Under the pieces are notes generated by a model. It made no database searches. It was given only the letters and a program-made list of their open reading frames with translations, and was not told the origin of the DNA. The position numbers were made by a program, and so were the translations under genes. This document shows positions 43,851 through 54,345 of a DNA stretch of 64,000 bases, piece by piece. Numbering within the stretch: position 1 is the first letter of the stretch; every line of letters starts with the position of its first letter. This DNA comes from Mactromeris polynyma (Eukaryota; Mollusca; Bivalvia; Venerida; Mactridae): NCBI GenBank assembly GCA_032209605.1, contig JASFXZ010000037.1, positions 1,922,001 through 1,986,000 on the forward strand, written 5' to 3'.

Positions 43851-45103
43851 ATGTGTCAACTAACCAACTTACCTGACGAAAATGAAACCTTGTATAATTG
43901 TTTCAAAACCGCTACGGCTAGATCTGTCAAGGGAAGTGCTGATTTGTGAAATTCAATTTTGGCAATGATGCCATTTTAACACGAATTGAATAAACACGTA
44001 CACTCTGTAGAGGGAATTCTGCTTACTAATAACGGCTGATACAATCTTCTGTGCATCTTCCCATCCACCATGTGACTAGAACGGACCATTTGCGAGTGTG
44101 ACTGTGTTTGGTGTCCGTAAATGTGTTTCTCTAACCTACTAAAATAACCTATTTTTTTAATCTTCAAAAGATGATTATAATGGCATTGACTTATGATTTA
44201 TCATGTTTTAAGTTGAATGTTTTGAACGAACGTGTCGATAACTTCGCCTTAGAGCAAAAAGTTCAATTTGATTAGTCAACAACCCCGAATTATGTTATAT
44301 CAACCTTTTACGTAACCAAGACTATCATTGAAGCGTGTTTGAACGACTGATATGAATATTGCTGAGTGGCATGAGATAACGTGCGCAAACATTGTATCCG
44401 GTATAAAAGACCTACCGCATGATTCCCTGGCGAGACGTTGGTGATAATTTACGGATACCACGTTACGACTGAAACATGGACTGTAAAATACATTTTGGTG
44501 AGTAGAACAGAACGTTTTCTATATAACTGTATTAATAGTCTGATAAAAATTTGTAAAATATGGTGTATGGAAACTGTTAAAAACTAAATTATTATGACGC
44601 TTATACGAGAACAAATGTTTCATGAAACAAGTTATAATAAGAAATTAGCATATTTGCGCAGATGTATCAAAATAAGTAGTTATTTTGTTCGTGGTTTGAT
44701 GCATTTGTAAGTAAGAAAAGTATAGTCTACAAATGAATTACTGTCAATTTTCAACATATGTTTAATAGCTGACATCAAACTAAATTAAAAAGTATCAACA
44801 GTTAAATGAATCTAACTGGATCCTTTCTTGTCAATGCATATAATGATAACAGTTTCTTCAACTTCATCAATTAGCGCCGTCGATAGCACTCGATTGCCAA
44901 CCGAGGGTGTGCATAATTGAAATAATGTTGAAGGAAACCACGTAAACACAAAGCAGCGACATTTCTAGCACTAAACAAAGATTTTTAAAATGTTTCATCA
45001 ATTTTTGGACATTGTTCTTACAACTGTCGGACAGTATGATGATTTTTGTATATTTTTCGAAGCCCTAGTAAATTCCCTGCCTTCAATCGCAGAATAGTTT
45101 TTG
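43850..45103 (+). pseudogene. copy C: promoter, exon 1 and partial intron 1 of a Ly6-mucin gene
   Basis: TATAAAA at 44,402-44,408, ATG at 44,476, exon 1 to 44,497 (MDCKIHF plus one base), donor GTGAGT: the same as gene A at the protein level. Similarity to A and B continues in intron 1 to about 45,103 ('ccctgccttcaatcgc') and then stops. Exons 2-5 are not found downstream; LINE sequence follows. It is either a truncated duplicate or an orphan promoter that could splice into the next compatible acceptor, that of gene B exon 2 (same phase). Confidence 0.75.
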
Positions 45104-45339
45104 TATAAAGGAGTGTATATAAAATCAGCATTCTCAAGTTGGAAACAAATATCCATACATTAGGCACACAAACATTGTGGGTTGTTCTTATAGCAGGTAA
45201 TTATCTGATAATTTTCATTAAGTGCTTTTAAATTTAAAGTTAACTTGAGAATTATTCCGAGGAAATATTACTTTATAAAGGACATTTTATGTATCTGTCT
45301 ACATGGTATAACTTGAGAATAACGTGAGAATTCGATATT

Positions 45340-46430
45340 CGATAAATAAACCAACGATTGGTGTTATGCTTGAATGGTTAATAACCTATCATATCACATT
45401 TAAATTGAAACATTCTTTAACGAAAATTTCAAATATTGATGTAAATCATTCATTGGAACTGTTCGACAAACTAATACTATGGCAGCCAAGTATGAGGTTT
45501 TCATAAGTTTCACAAATAGAAAATGTTCATTAAAAAAAAATTAAACAGTTATTTGGAGTCAAATCTTCTACGCAAAATGATTTTATTTATGGTGAACTAG
45601 GTCGCATCAGCCTGTTAATCATTAAGGTTACAGGTATTATAAAATTCTGATTAAAAGTAGTTGATGCAAATGAAAGGTAAATGATGAAAACAGTTTATAA
45701 CATATTAAGTTAGGAGAAATTGAATTTCCCCGAGTAAGACTAGTTGGAATACTCTAGTTAGAGATACTTTATTTAGGCTGGGTTTTGGCGAGGTATGCTT
45801 TGAACAGGGTTAAAGATATTTTATACAGGAATGGTCCACCAATTTTCAATGTTTTACAAGCATTTTAATACATTTGAGTTTAAAGAATATTTGAATAGTG
45901 TGAACATTTGCAAGTATAGAATAGCATTAACACAATTGTGAGTTTCCTCTCATAGACTGGGTGTTGAAATAAGTTGAAGCAACGTCAGACTCAATGTTTC
46001 CAAAGATTATTTTTCACTTGTAATGAATTTGTCGACGAGTTCCATTTTCTGTTTTGAGGTACCCTGTCAAATGATTTGCGCAAGCGTTATTTGAATCATT
46101 ATCGTTATATATTACAATCGTCCTAGGATATTTAAAGCTATTGAAATGTTAAAATGTCATAATAAGAAAACTTTAAGATATGTTGCCGTGTATGTATTAG
46201 AGTCATTTGGAGAAACAATGTTAATGAATGTTTATGAATGTAATATGAGACAGCATATTTTTTTTTTATTTCAGTCTCATTTATGCACAGTACAACATAA
46301 TAAAAACAACAGATTAATTATACAAAAGTACATGTTTATTCAGAGGGCATTTTATTTTGACAATCATGACTTGAATAGATATGTTTTGTATAGTTTTTAT
46401 CGAACATTTTAAACCTGTTTTATAAAGAAA
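45340..46430 (+). pseudogene. decayed LINE relic (same family as 46.5-52.2 kb)
   Basis: Frame-shifted and stop-bearing remains align in order with the end of the intact ORF2: NHSLELFDKLIL (45,450) with NHKLDLFDKLIL; GVKSSTQNDFIYGELGR (about 45,560) with GVKRSTHNDFIYGEIGR; KYRIALTQL, stop, VSSHRL (about 45,915) with KFCISLSRLRVSSHRL. The 5' part is missing, typical of truncated insertion. Confidence 0.8.
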
Positions 46431-46512
46431 ATCTGAATATAATGATGACATTCACATATTGATAATTTGATAAAGATGGACAGTTTGTACATATACTTAT
46501 TTTTTATTGATG

Positions 46513-46535
46513 TGCGCATGCGCGAATATGGCGGG
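46513..46535 (+). promoter_or_regulatory. NRF-1-like and YY1-like sites in LINE 5' region
   Basis: TGCGCATGCGCG (46,513-46,524) matches the NRF-1 palindrome; AATATGGCGG (46,525-46,534) fits the YY1 core A-A-N-ATGGCGG. YY1 is known to position transcription of mammalian L1; here the role is inference. Confidence 0.5.
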
Positions 46536-46740
46536 TGCGTTTCTTTAATCTAGGAAAATTATTGCTGAAAATCGGATTTAATTTCGTTTATATAACTCAA
46601 CAAAGTGTAATTAAACAGTTTCTGACAGTATATCATATACATATTTCAAGGTTTGATATCGGCGAACTTGTAAAAACAACGTATTATTGATTATATGCAT
46701 AGTGTTGGTATGTGCTTTGTGTAATATTTTGGCGGGATTT

Positions 46741-48450
46741 ATGGATTTACATCAACAAACAATGGAAATAACAAGACGAGAGTTTATCAACTGTTCATTA
46801 GACAATAAATTAACATGTATGTTCGATGAACTAAGATGCATCAAGCAGGAACAAAGCAGCTGCAAACGCGGATTGGAAGTGTTTGAAAAATCACTAGCAG
46901 GTATGAATGAAAAACTTGGCCAAGTTATTTGTACTACCAACGCACAGACTGATATGATGAGAACTCTCGCTTACAAGTCAATAGATATGGAAGCGAGATC
47001 ACGTAGAAACAATCTAATATTCAGGGGTTTTATCGAGAACAGAGGTGAAAACTGTTTTATGCTAATTAGAGATTTTCTTTCTAACCACCTGGATATTGAC
47101 CCCAGGAGTATGTACATCTCCCGTGCACATAGACTTGGAAAGTTTGATCCAAGAAGACAGATACAGAGAAGACCTATAATTGTCAACTTTAGAGATTATT
47201 GTGACATAGAATTAATCATGAGCAAAGTGAAAATGCTCAAAGGCAGCAACTTCTCAGTTGATTTTGATTTCCCAAGAGAGATTCAAGAAGCCCGTGCGCG
47301 CATTTGGCCACATTATAAACATCTAAAACATGATGCACCAAATTCGAAAATACAAATGGTGTACCCTGCAAAATTGATTCAGGATGGTCGACTGATAAAA
47401 GATGAACTTCCGGATTGGAACAAATACACAAATATCAGTAGGTTATCCCAAATTGACAAAGTAGATAAAATTATTCGCTATCCAACCTCAACTGAACACC
47501 AAGTACAAAGCGGAATATATTCGACGACGAACAGTGACAATTTTGATATTAATGTCTTACCTTCAGGTATCAGCGGTGCGCCTACCAACCAGTTTTCTAC
47601 CCAGAATAGCATAAACCCAATCGTCCCGTTGCATTCACTCATAAGCCACACATATCCCCCCATAACAGCTAATCATATGCTTCAACAATAACTGTCAGCA
47701 GTTTCAGGTCTTGCTCAGAACGTAAGTCCCACTATGCACAGTACCGTTCATTCTATCCCTTTTGTTGCACGTCCAAGTACTCCCCCCAGTGTACCACTTA
47801 ATTTCAAAAGCCAGCCAACGTTAGGTGTTCCCATGGATTTTCAGTCAATTGTTCCGCCCTATATCACAGGAAACAGCGAGATCACTGATCAAACAGGCTC
47901 ATACGCACATCTTATTGACAACGGGCAATGTATAACCCCAATAACGATCACAGATTCGCCCCATAGTATACTCCGAGATCATATTCCGAATCCCACCTAT
48001 ACATCCCTTGATATGCCCCAGCACCTGTCTGATACATCGCAAACTATTCCACATTCATCAGAACTTTGCGAAACGACTGATAATGCAAACTTTGTACAAA
48101 ATGAAAAGTGTTCGGTTTCTACACAGTCAGTTTATGACACTGACGAAACATTCGTTAAACCTGTTGACACTGGAAAGTGTAAACAATTAACACAATCAGC
48201 TGTTTCTCCTGCGAGGGGGCGTTCACGAACTGCCCGGTCCACTTCACGGTCTGAGAAGCGCTCTCAATCCGCTATACCGTACAGAAAGCAGAGTACCAGC
48301 ACAACACGTAAAAGTCGGGTTTTACCCGATTCTAAAAATAGACAGTCAGACAATTCACAGGTTGAACAGGAAAAGGGTAACCAACGACCGGAACCGTGCC
48401 ATTCTTCTAAAGATGGGTTTTCCACAACGTGTGAAAATATTGGACTATAG
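46741..48450 (+). pseudogene. LINE ORF1, with an internal TAA
   Basis: From the first ATG at 46,741 the frame encodes an N-terminal helical region, then an RRM-like and C-terminal domain as in L1 ORF1 proteins (ARSRRNNLIFRGF, ISRAHRLGKFD, RRPIIVNF), which bind nucleic acid as trimers in L1. TAA at 47,689-47,691 stops it after 316 codons, but the same frame goes on for 252 more codons through a Pro/Ser/Thr-rich part and an Arg/Ser-rich basic part (RGRSRTARSTSRSEKRSQS) to TAG 48,448-48,450. The continued open frame suggests a single longer ORF1 with one nonsense change; alternatively the TAA is the native end. Confidence 0.8.
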
Positions 48451-51400
48451 GATAGAACTGAGAAGGTCTCGCTTCGTTGTGCTTTATTGAATATTCAAGG
48501 TCTTGCAACAAAACGAACGAATAAACTGACATCTCCAGAACTTATATCAATTTTTAGCACACACGATATAGTTTTATTAACAGAAACATGGACCAGTCAA
48601 TACTCTGATTTATGCATTGATAATTTTGAACATTACGTTTTAAACAGGACAGAAAATAAGAGTGCTAGTAAGCGATCATCTGGCGGTGTTATTATTTATG
48701 TTAGAAATGAACTTTGTTCAGCAGATACTCTCGTGTTTCAAAGTGAAGATGATATAATATGTATTAAAATTAATGGAGGTAAACTTGGCTTGCAAAAAGA
48801 TTTATTGATATGTTTATGTTATGTCATACCTGAGAATAGCAGCCGACAATCTATGCTCGATTCTCATACTTTCGATAGATTGTTGGAGTATATTGCTAAC
48901 ATTGACGCGAAGTATGAAAATGAGTTTAATCTTCTGTTGTGTGGCGATATGAACTCACACACGTCGGATAGTCCGGATTTTGTATCTAGTGATACTCTTT
49001 CATGTATAGATGTTTTACCGGACGATTATTGCATTGATACATTTTTAAAACGAGTATCGCAAGATAAAGGCCGTTCAAATAATAACGGTTTACTTTTGTT
49101 AGACTTGTGTAAGCAGACTGGTTTACGTATCTTAAACGGTCGTAAAGGTAATGATGCAAACATTGGGCGATATACATACGTTGGTAAAAGAGGCTCGAGT
49201 GTTGTGGACTATTTTATTAGTACACAAAATATGTTTAAATGTGTTGAGTACTTTAACGTTGAAGAGCCGAATATATTGTCCGATCATTGTATGATCGATT
49301 TTACTTTGTGCTTTAGCAAGTCGATGTTAGATATTGTACACAATGTTCATCCATATGATCATGTTAATTATAAATATGTTTGGAAAACAGAAAACAAGAA
49401 TGTGTGTAAAGCTAAACTTACCACAAATGATACTAAGAATAGTTTAAATTGTTTCAGAGAAAATGTATGTAAAGCTTCTTGCAAGAATGATATTGATAGT
49501 TGTGTTGATCAGTTATCTAATATTTTTGATGGAATTGTTTCTCCGTTATTCAAGCGAAATATTAATGATACTAGCAGTTCTACTGATGGCGGAAAAGTGT
49601 TTGTAGCAAATAAATGGTACACGTCTGAATGTGAAGAAAAAAAAGAAAAATTTTATACTGCTTTAAATTTATACAGGTATGATAAATCAGATATAAATAA
49701 AACAAATTTGGTAAATAAACGAACTCAGTATAAATGGTGTTTACGTAAGTCAAGACTTGAGTACGATAGAAAAGAAACGTGCACATTAGTAGAAGCACGA
49801 CAGAAAAATGCGAAGTTATACTGGAAATTGCTAAAGAGTTGTGCTGGTGTAAAAGAATCAAATATATCACTCAATATTTTTGAACAATATTTTAAATCTG
49901 TAAATAATCCTGATGATCGTTTTTTTGCTCCTGATGAGGATGTTTTACACTTTATTGAACGGTATGAAAACGACGAGTTAAATATAATGTTCTCTGAACT
50001 GAATTTTTCGTTTACAGAAGACGAATTGTTAAAGTCTATTTATCAGTTGAAATCAAACAAAAGTGGTGGTCCGGACCTATATTTGAATGAATTTTTCATA
50101 CATGGTAAAAACGTTCTTTCTCCGTTTATACTTATTTTATTTAATAAAATTTTCGAAGTAGGTTATTTTCCAGAGAAATGGTCTGAAGGCCATGTTGTTC
50201 CATTACACAAGAAAGGTAGTATTAATGACGTAAATAATTATAGAGGTATTACCCTTCTAAGTACTCTTGGTAAATTGTTTACGAAAGTTTTAAATAATCG
50301 ACTATACGAATGGGCTGAAAATTATAGTGTATATATCGAAGCCCAGGCAGGGTTTAGGGCAAAAATGGGTACTGTAGATAATGTTTTTGTATTACATGGT
50401 ATTATAAATCATATGGTCAACAATGGCAAACAGTTATATTGTGCTTTTATTGATTTTAGTAAAGCTTTTGACTATGTTAATCGTGATAACTTATGGCTTA
50501 AATTAATCAAACTAGGAATAAGAGGTAATATACTCAATATTGTGCGCTCGATGTACACGGGTGTAAAGTCTAGAGTCAAATATATGAACCACCTTAGTAA
50601 TAGTTTTGAGTGTCAGTTAGGCGTAAGGCAGGGTGAATGTTTATCTCCCTTTCTTTTTTCCATGTTTTTAAATGATATAGAGGATATGTATGTTGAAAGT
50701 GGATTGGATGGCATTGATGTTGACATGTTTAAAGTTTTTCTGATTTTATATGCTGATGATATTGTAATATTTGCAAACAATAAGAATGAACTTCAAGTAA
50801 GTTTAGATATGTTGTACGATTATTGTAATAAATGGAAGTTGTTAGTTAATTCTGCCAAAACCAAAGTCATGATATTTAGGAAAGGTGGGCGTTTGCCAGC
50901 AAATACTAACTTTCATTATGGAGAGAATGTTATTGAAATAGTCAATAAATTTGTGTATCTTGGAATTGTATTTACGACATCTGGATCCTTTACGGAAGCC
51001 CAACATACGTTATCTGGGCAAGCGCTAAAGGCTATTTTTAAAATGAATAAATATTTGTACAAGTTCACCAATATATCTGTTAATCATAAGTTAGATCTTT
51101 TTGACAAACTTATTTTACCTATTCTTAATTATGGTAGCGAAGTATGGGGATTTCATGCTGGTAAATCACTTGATAGAGTGCATCTTCAATTCTGCAAACA
51201 GTTACTTGGTGTTAAGAGAAGCACACATAATGATTTTATTTATGGTGAAATAGGTCGGATGTCGTTGCAAAATATGAGATTTTATATCATTATTAAATTC
51301 TGGATTAAACTTTTACAAACAGATTCCAACAAATTGATAAGAAAAGTATACTGTATGTTGTATCAAGATACCTTAAATCACCCTAACAGAACAAATTGGT

Positions 51401-51957
51401 GTTCATTAATAAAACAATTACTATGTACGTTAGGTTTTCATGAGGCGTGGTTGTATCAAACAGTAGGTGATAGAAGTATTTTCTTAAAGTTTGTTAAACA
51501 AAGGATTAAAGATCAGTTCCTGCAAAATTGGAACGGAAGACTAAACGTTTCGAGCAGAGCTTTATTTTATAGACAAATAGCAAATTTCAGATTTCAACCA
51601 TATCTAGATACTTTGAATATTAGAAAATTTTGTATTAGTTTATCACGTTTACGTGTATCATCTCATCGCCTTTGTATTGAAAGTGGTAGATGGAAGCAAC
51701 CTGTAAAAACACCTATAAACGAACGTATATGTAATGTTTGTAACCTATTAGAAGATGAGTACCACTTTGTCATACAATGTAACATTTATAGTGATTTAAG
51801 AAAACGATTGATACCGTCATACTTTTGGAGACGGCCTAGTATGCATAAATTTATTGAACTTGTTAATTCTGAGAATACACTTATTCTAAAAAATCTGAGT
51901 ATTTACATAGAAAATGCATTTACAACAAGGTCAAATCTATTGTATAACAGATATTAG
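48451..51957 (+). CDS. LINE ORF2: APE endonuclease and reverse transcriptase
   Basis: Same frame as ORF1, starting right after its TAG; no ATG precedes the first endonuclease strand (LLNIQGL), the first ATG being about 130 codons inside the domain. Endonuclease motifs: LLTETW, LLCGDMNSH, SSVVDYF and SDHCMID. RT motifs: PLHKKGS, NNYRGITLLST, QAGFRA, FIDFSKAFDYVN, RQGECLSPFLFS, YADD (50,749-50,760). The C-terminus has a Cys-x2-Cys-x7-His-x4-Cys element (CNVCNLLEDEYHFVIQC). No RNase H domain recognised. The protein nicks target DNA and primes cDNA synthesis. All core residues are present. Confidence 0.93.
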   Translation, partial: DRTEKVSLRCALLNIQGLATKRTNKLTSPELISIFSTHDIVLLTETWTSQYSDLCIDNFEHYVLNRTENKSASKRSSGGVIIYVRNELCSADTLVFQSEDDIICIKINGGKLGLQKDLLICLCYVIPENSSRQSMLDSHTFDRLLEYIANIDAKYENEFNLLLCGDMNSHTSDSPDFVSSDTLSCIDVLPDDYCIDTFLKRVSQDKGRSNNNGLLLLDLCKQTGLRILNGRKGNDANIGRYTYVGKRGSSVVDYFISTQNMFKCVEYFNVEEPNILSDHCMIDFTLCFSKSMLDIVHNVHPYDHVNYKYVWKTENKNVCKAKLTTNDTKNSLNCFRENVCKASCKNDIDSCVDQLSNIFDGIVSPLFKRNINDTSSSTDGGKVFVANKWYTSECEEKKEKFYTALNLYRYDKSDINKTNLVNKRTQYKWCLRKSRLEYDRKETCTLVEARQKNAKLYWKLLKSCAGVKESNISLNIFEQYFKSVNNPDDRFFAPDEDVLHFIERYENDELNIMFSELNFSFTEDELLKSIYQLKSNKSGGPDLYLNEFFIHGKNVLSPFILILFNKIFEVGYFPEKWSEGHVVPLHKKGSINDVNNYRGITLLSTLGKLFTKVLNNRLYEWAENYSVYIEAQAGFRAKMGTVDNVFVLHGIINHMVNNGKQLYCAFIDFSKAFDYVNRDNLWLKLIKLGIRGNILNIVRSMYTGVKSRVKYMNHLSNSFECQLGVRQGECLSPFLFSMFLNDIEDMYVESGLDGIDVDMFKVFLILYADDIVIFANNKNELQVSLDMLYDYCNKWKLLVNSAKTKVMIFRKGGRLPANTNFHYGENVIEIVNKFVYLGIVFTTSGSFTEAQHTLSGQALKAIFKMNKYLYKFTNISVNHKLDLFDKLILPILNYGSEVWGFHAGKSLDRVHLQFCKQLLGVKRSTHNDFIYGEIGRMSLQNMRFYIIIKFWIKLLQTDSNKLIRKVYCMLYQDTLNHPNRTNWCSLIKQLLCTLGFHEAWLYQTVGDRSIFLKFVKQRIKDQFLQNWNGRLNVSSRALFYRQIANFRFQPYLDTLNIRKFCISLSRLRVSSHRLCIESGRWKQPVKTPINERICNVCNLLEDEYHFVIQCNIYSDLRKRLIPSYFWRRPSMHKFIELVNSENTLILKNLSIYIENAFTTRSNLLYNRY

Positions 51958-51999
51958 ATATGTTTGCTTGTATTACAAACAACAAATGTTTGTATAGGT

Positions 52000-52110
52000 G
52001 CAAGAATGTATGTTAATTGAATGGGTAAATGTATGTTAATTGTATGTGTAAATGTATGTTAATTGTATTTGTAAATGTATGTTAATTGTATTTGTAAATG
52101 TATGAATAAT
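52000..52110 (+). repeat. 22-bp tandem repeat in LINE 3' region
   Basis: About five copies of 'aatgtatgttaattgtattt' type units just before the polyadenylation signal. Confidence 0.8.
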
Positions 52111-52189
52111 GTAAATGTTTATATGTACCACATGGGTCTATGACCTTCTGGTTATTTTGGAAATAAAAATAAAACCTGTATTTTATAAG

Positions 52190-53200
52190 TAATCTGTATT
52201 CACATTTGACCATCATTTGACCGCTATATACTGCATGCACTGTTGAACATGGGTCATTTCTGAATTTTCACACATTTATATGGAATGTTATTTTTTTTGT
52301 TTTTTTATCAAGTTCTTCTCCTTCATGCATGTTACTTATAATATTTTTTAACTGATGTGTGCACAACATGCGGAGTTTTTTACAATCCTGGTACACATGT
52401 ATCATTTATTTGCAAAATGTTAACAGTTTCAGTGAAAACTACTGCATAGAACGCGTTGAATTGAAACCATTCAGTAACAAGTATAAACAAAGATTACCGA
52501 GGAATAGATTAAATACAAGTGACACACCGTCGTAATTATTGTAATTTTTCGGGAGAGTGAATCTTAGTTGTCATGGATAAAAAATATTTTATTTTATTTT
52601 TAATCTTTGATAATTCCCGTTAACCGATAGTGGCAGAGTGGAGAACTTTCATTTGTTTAGCTTTACTAAAGATATTGTCATTTACAATCACTCAATGGAA
52701 CTGTATTTGACTACCTGGTATCTGAAATATACCACCGGAGTAAATGCGTTACGATCGACGAAATATTTGTAAGATGAATAAACTTTAACATTGCAAATTA
52801 GAAATGCAGGTCATTTCATCGTAATAACTATACAGATTAAATAGAATTGTTTTAGACAGCTCTTGGGTTATATGATGGCTATGCTCCCACACAGCGCTTT
52901 GATTCGATTACCGTGACATTCATACGCTGCTGAATTGTCCAGTATATTTAGATATTTGACCTTTTTAACCTTTCTGATATAACCAATGATTTAGTCGTAG
53001 TAAACTAAATCACCGTTCGTTCATGATACTAAAGTTCATTGGTCGGAACGATCACGTTACTACTGAGTTTATAATAGATGGGTATTTTCAGTGTTATAAC
53101 CAATCAAATGTGTACACAATGTATAGCCTTTCGTGTCTAAGGAAATTTCGACAATCTAGATTATCAGGGTTTTCATGTAATTTAGCAGTTACGGAAGGCA
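52190..53200. other. intergenic, no gene supported
   Basis: AT-rich; a poly-T stretch near 52,290; nothing else I can define. Confidence 0.5.
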
Positions 53201-53209
53201 GTGTTTCGT

Positions 53210-54345
53210 TCTTTCATCGAGGAGGCACTGTCTTATGTATGTGGCGTTCCCTGTAGCAACTTATTTTCTCTCTTTTCTTAACGGCAATGTAACCGATGGA
53301 AACACATACACTGCCATACTGGTACGTACTATGGTATCCGTCAGCTAAAAAGGCATTTGCTTGTAAAAAGTACTCCATTTTAGATGTTTCAGTCTCGAGG
53401 TAAAACTTCCTCCCTGAGACGTGTGTCGTCGATAATGAGCTTACTGAATTAATTCTATATCAAAAAGAAGTGAAGTTGTAACGGCGAAGGCTACATATAT
53501 AATTCCTCCCCACACATACCACAGGGAAACAACAGTCTACAAAACAGTAGGGAATTATATTCATCTTCCAGCCCTAATTCCTGTGGGACATTTGTCATTT
53601 GCTAGAAAAATTCAAAGAGACAATACCATGCACTCGTTGATTTTTAACTACAGATTATATCAATATGTATAATATATAACAATAACCAAGTTACAGAAAC
53701 TGACGTTAACGACATTCGGACTATTTATTTACAATGTATCCACATCCCTTTGCATAGAACAAAACTTACCGGTATTGTGGTTGTCGGTGTTGGAGCTGGT
53801 GACACACCCGACCCTCCTGTAAAATAAGTACAGTAAATGAATTAAAATGTACGAGTAATTTTACGGCTGGTTGTTACATTTGTTTGCTGCACACCCTTCA
53901 TCAATAGCATTTCCACCCTCAAATTGTTTTTTCTACACCCTATTGCAATTGGCCAAATGCAACTTTTATCTGTCAAACATGTACACATGTATGTGTAGTG
54001 AATTGAATACAATAATGAACAATTAATTAGTACAATTACAATTATGTTTTAAACAGTGCTAGCACGTGTCACTTACACACTGACAGTGCCTCCCCACACA
54101 GACCTTCGGGAAAACAACAATCCATAAAACATAAGGCATTTGAGGAGGCTCAAGGGTACATGCGTAAGGGAACAGGTGTGCAATGAATGGCCTAGCTAGG
54201 GAATAACTAGCAGAATCAGAGAGGACTAACCAAGTTTCATTAGGGATAAAATGCTACGCCATTATTACTGTACCTATTCTAAGAGCCCCAATTTGGGATA
54301 TGACATCGATTACTAACATAATAGACGGTCACTGTTAGTTATAAC
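53210..54345. repeat. cluster of R1 and composite repeats
   Basis: 53,290-53,620 is an inverted counterpart of 28,440-28,800; 53,215-53,270 and 54,080-54,230 carry R1 landmarks (TATGTGGCGTTCCCTGTAGC; 'cctccccacacagacctt'); 54,235-54,345 matches 28,820-28,930 directly. Confidence 0.65.
53770..53816 (-). CDS. isolated mucin-type exon resembling Ly6-mucin exon 3
   Basis: Minus strand: acceptor TATTTTACAG, 47-nt exon, donor GTAAGTTTT, both near consensus. In the phase used by exon 3 of genes A and B it encodes GSGVSPAPTPTTTIP. Exon lengths are 32, 35 and 47 nt, all two more than a multiple of three, so entering and leaving phases are the same. No neighbouring exons of the same gene found on this strand; it may be a stranded exon of an inverted family member. 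Confidence 0.5.

Larger units (their letters stand above)
46490..52185 (+). mobile_element. APE-type non-LTR retrotransposon (LINE), near intact
   Basis: About 5.7 kb: 5' region with possible internal promoter, ORF1 (L1-ORF1-like), ORF2 (APE endonuclease and RT), and a 3' region with five 22-bp repeats and AATAAA signals (GGAAATAAAAATAAAA at 52,160). ORF2 is uninterrupted over 1,156 codons. Exact ends and target duplication not determined. Clade not assigned. Confidence 0.9.
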
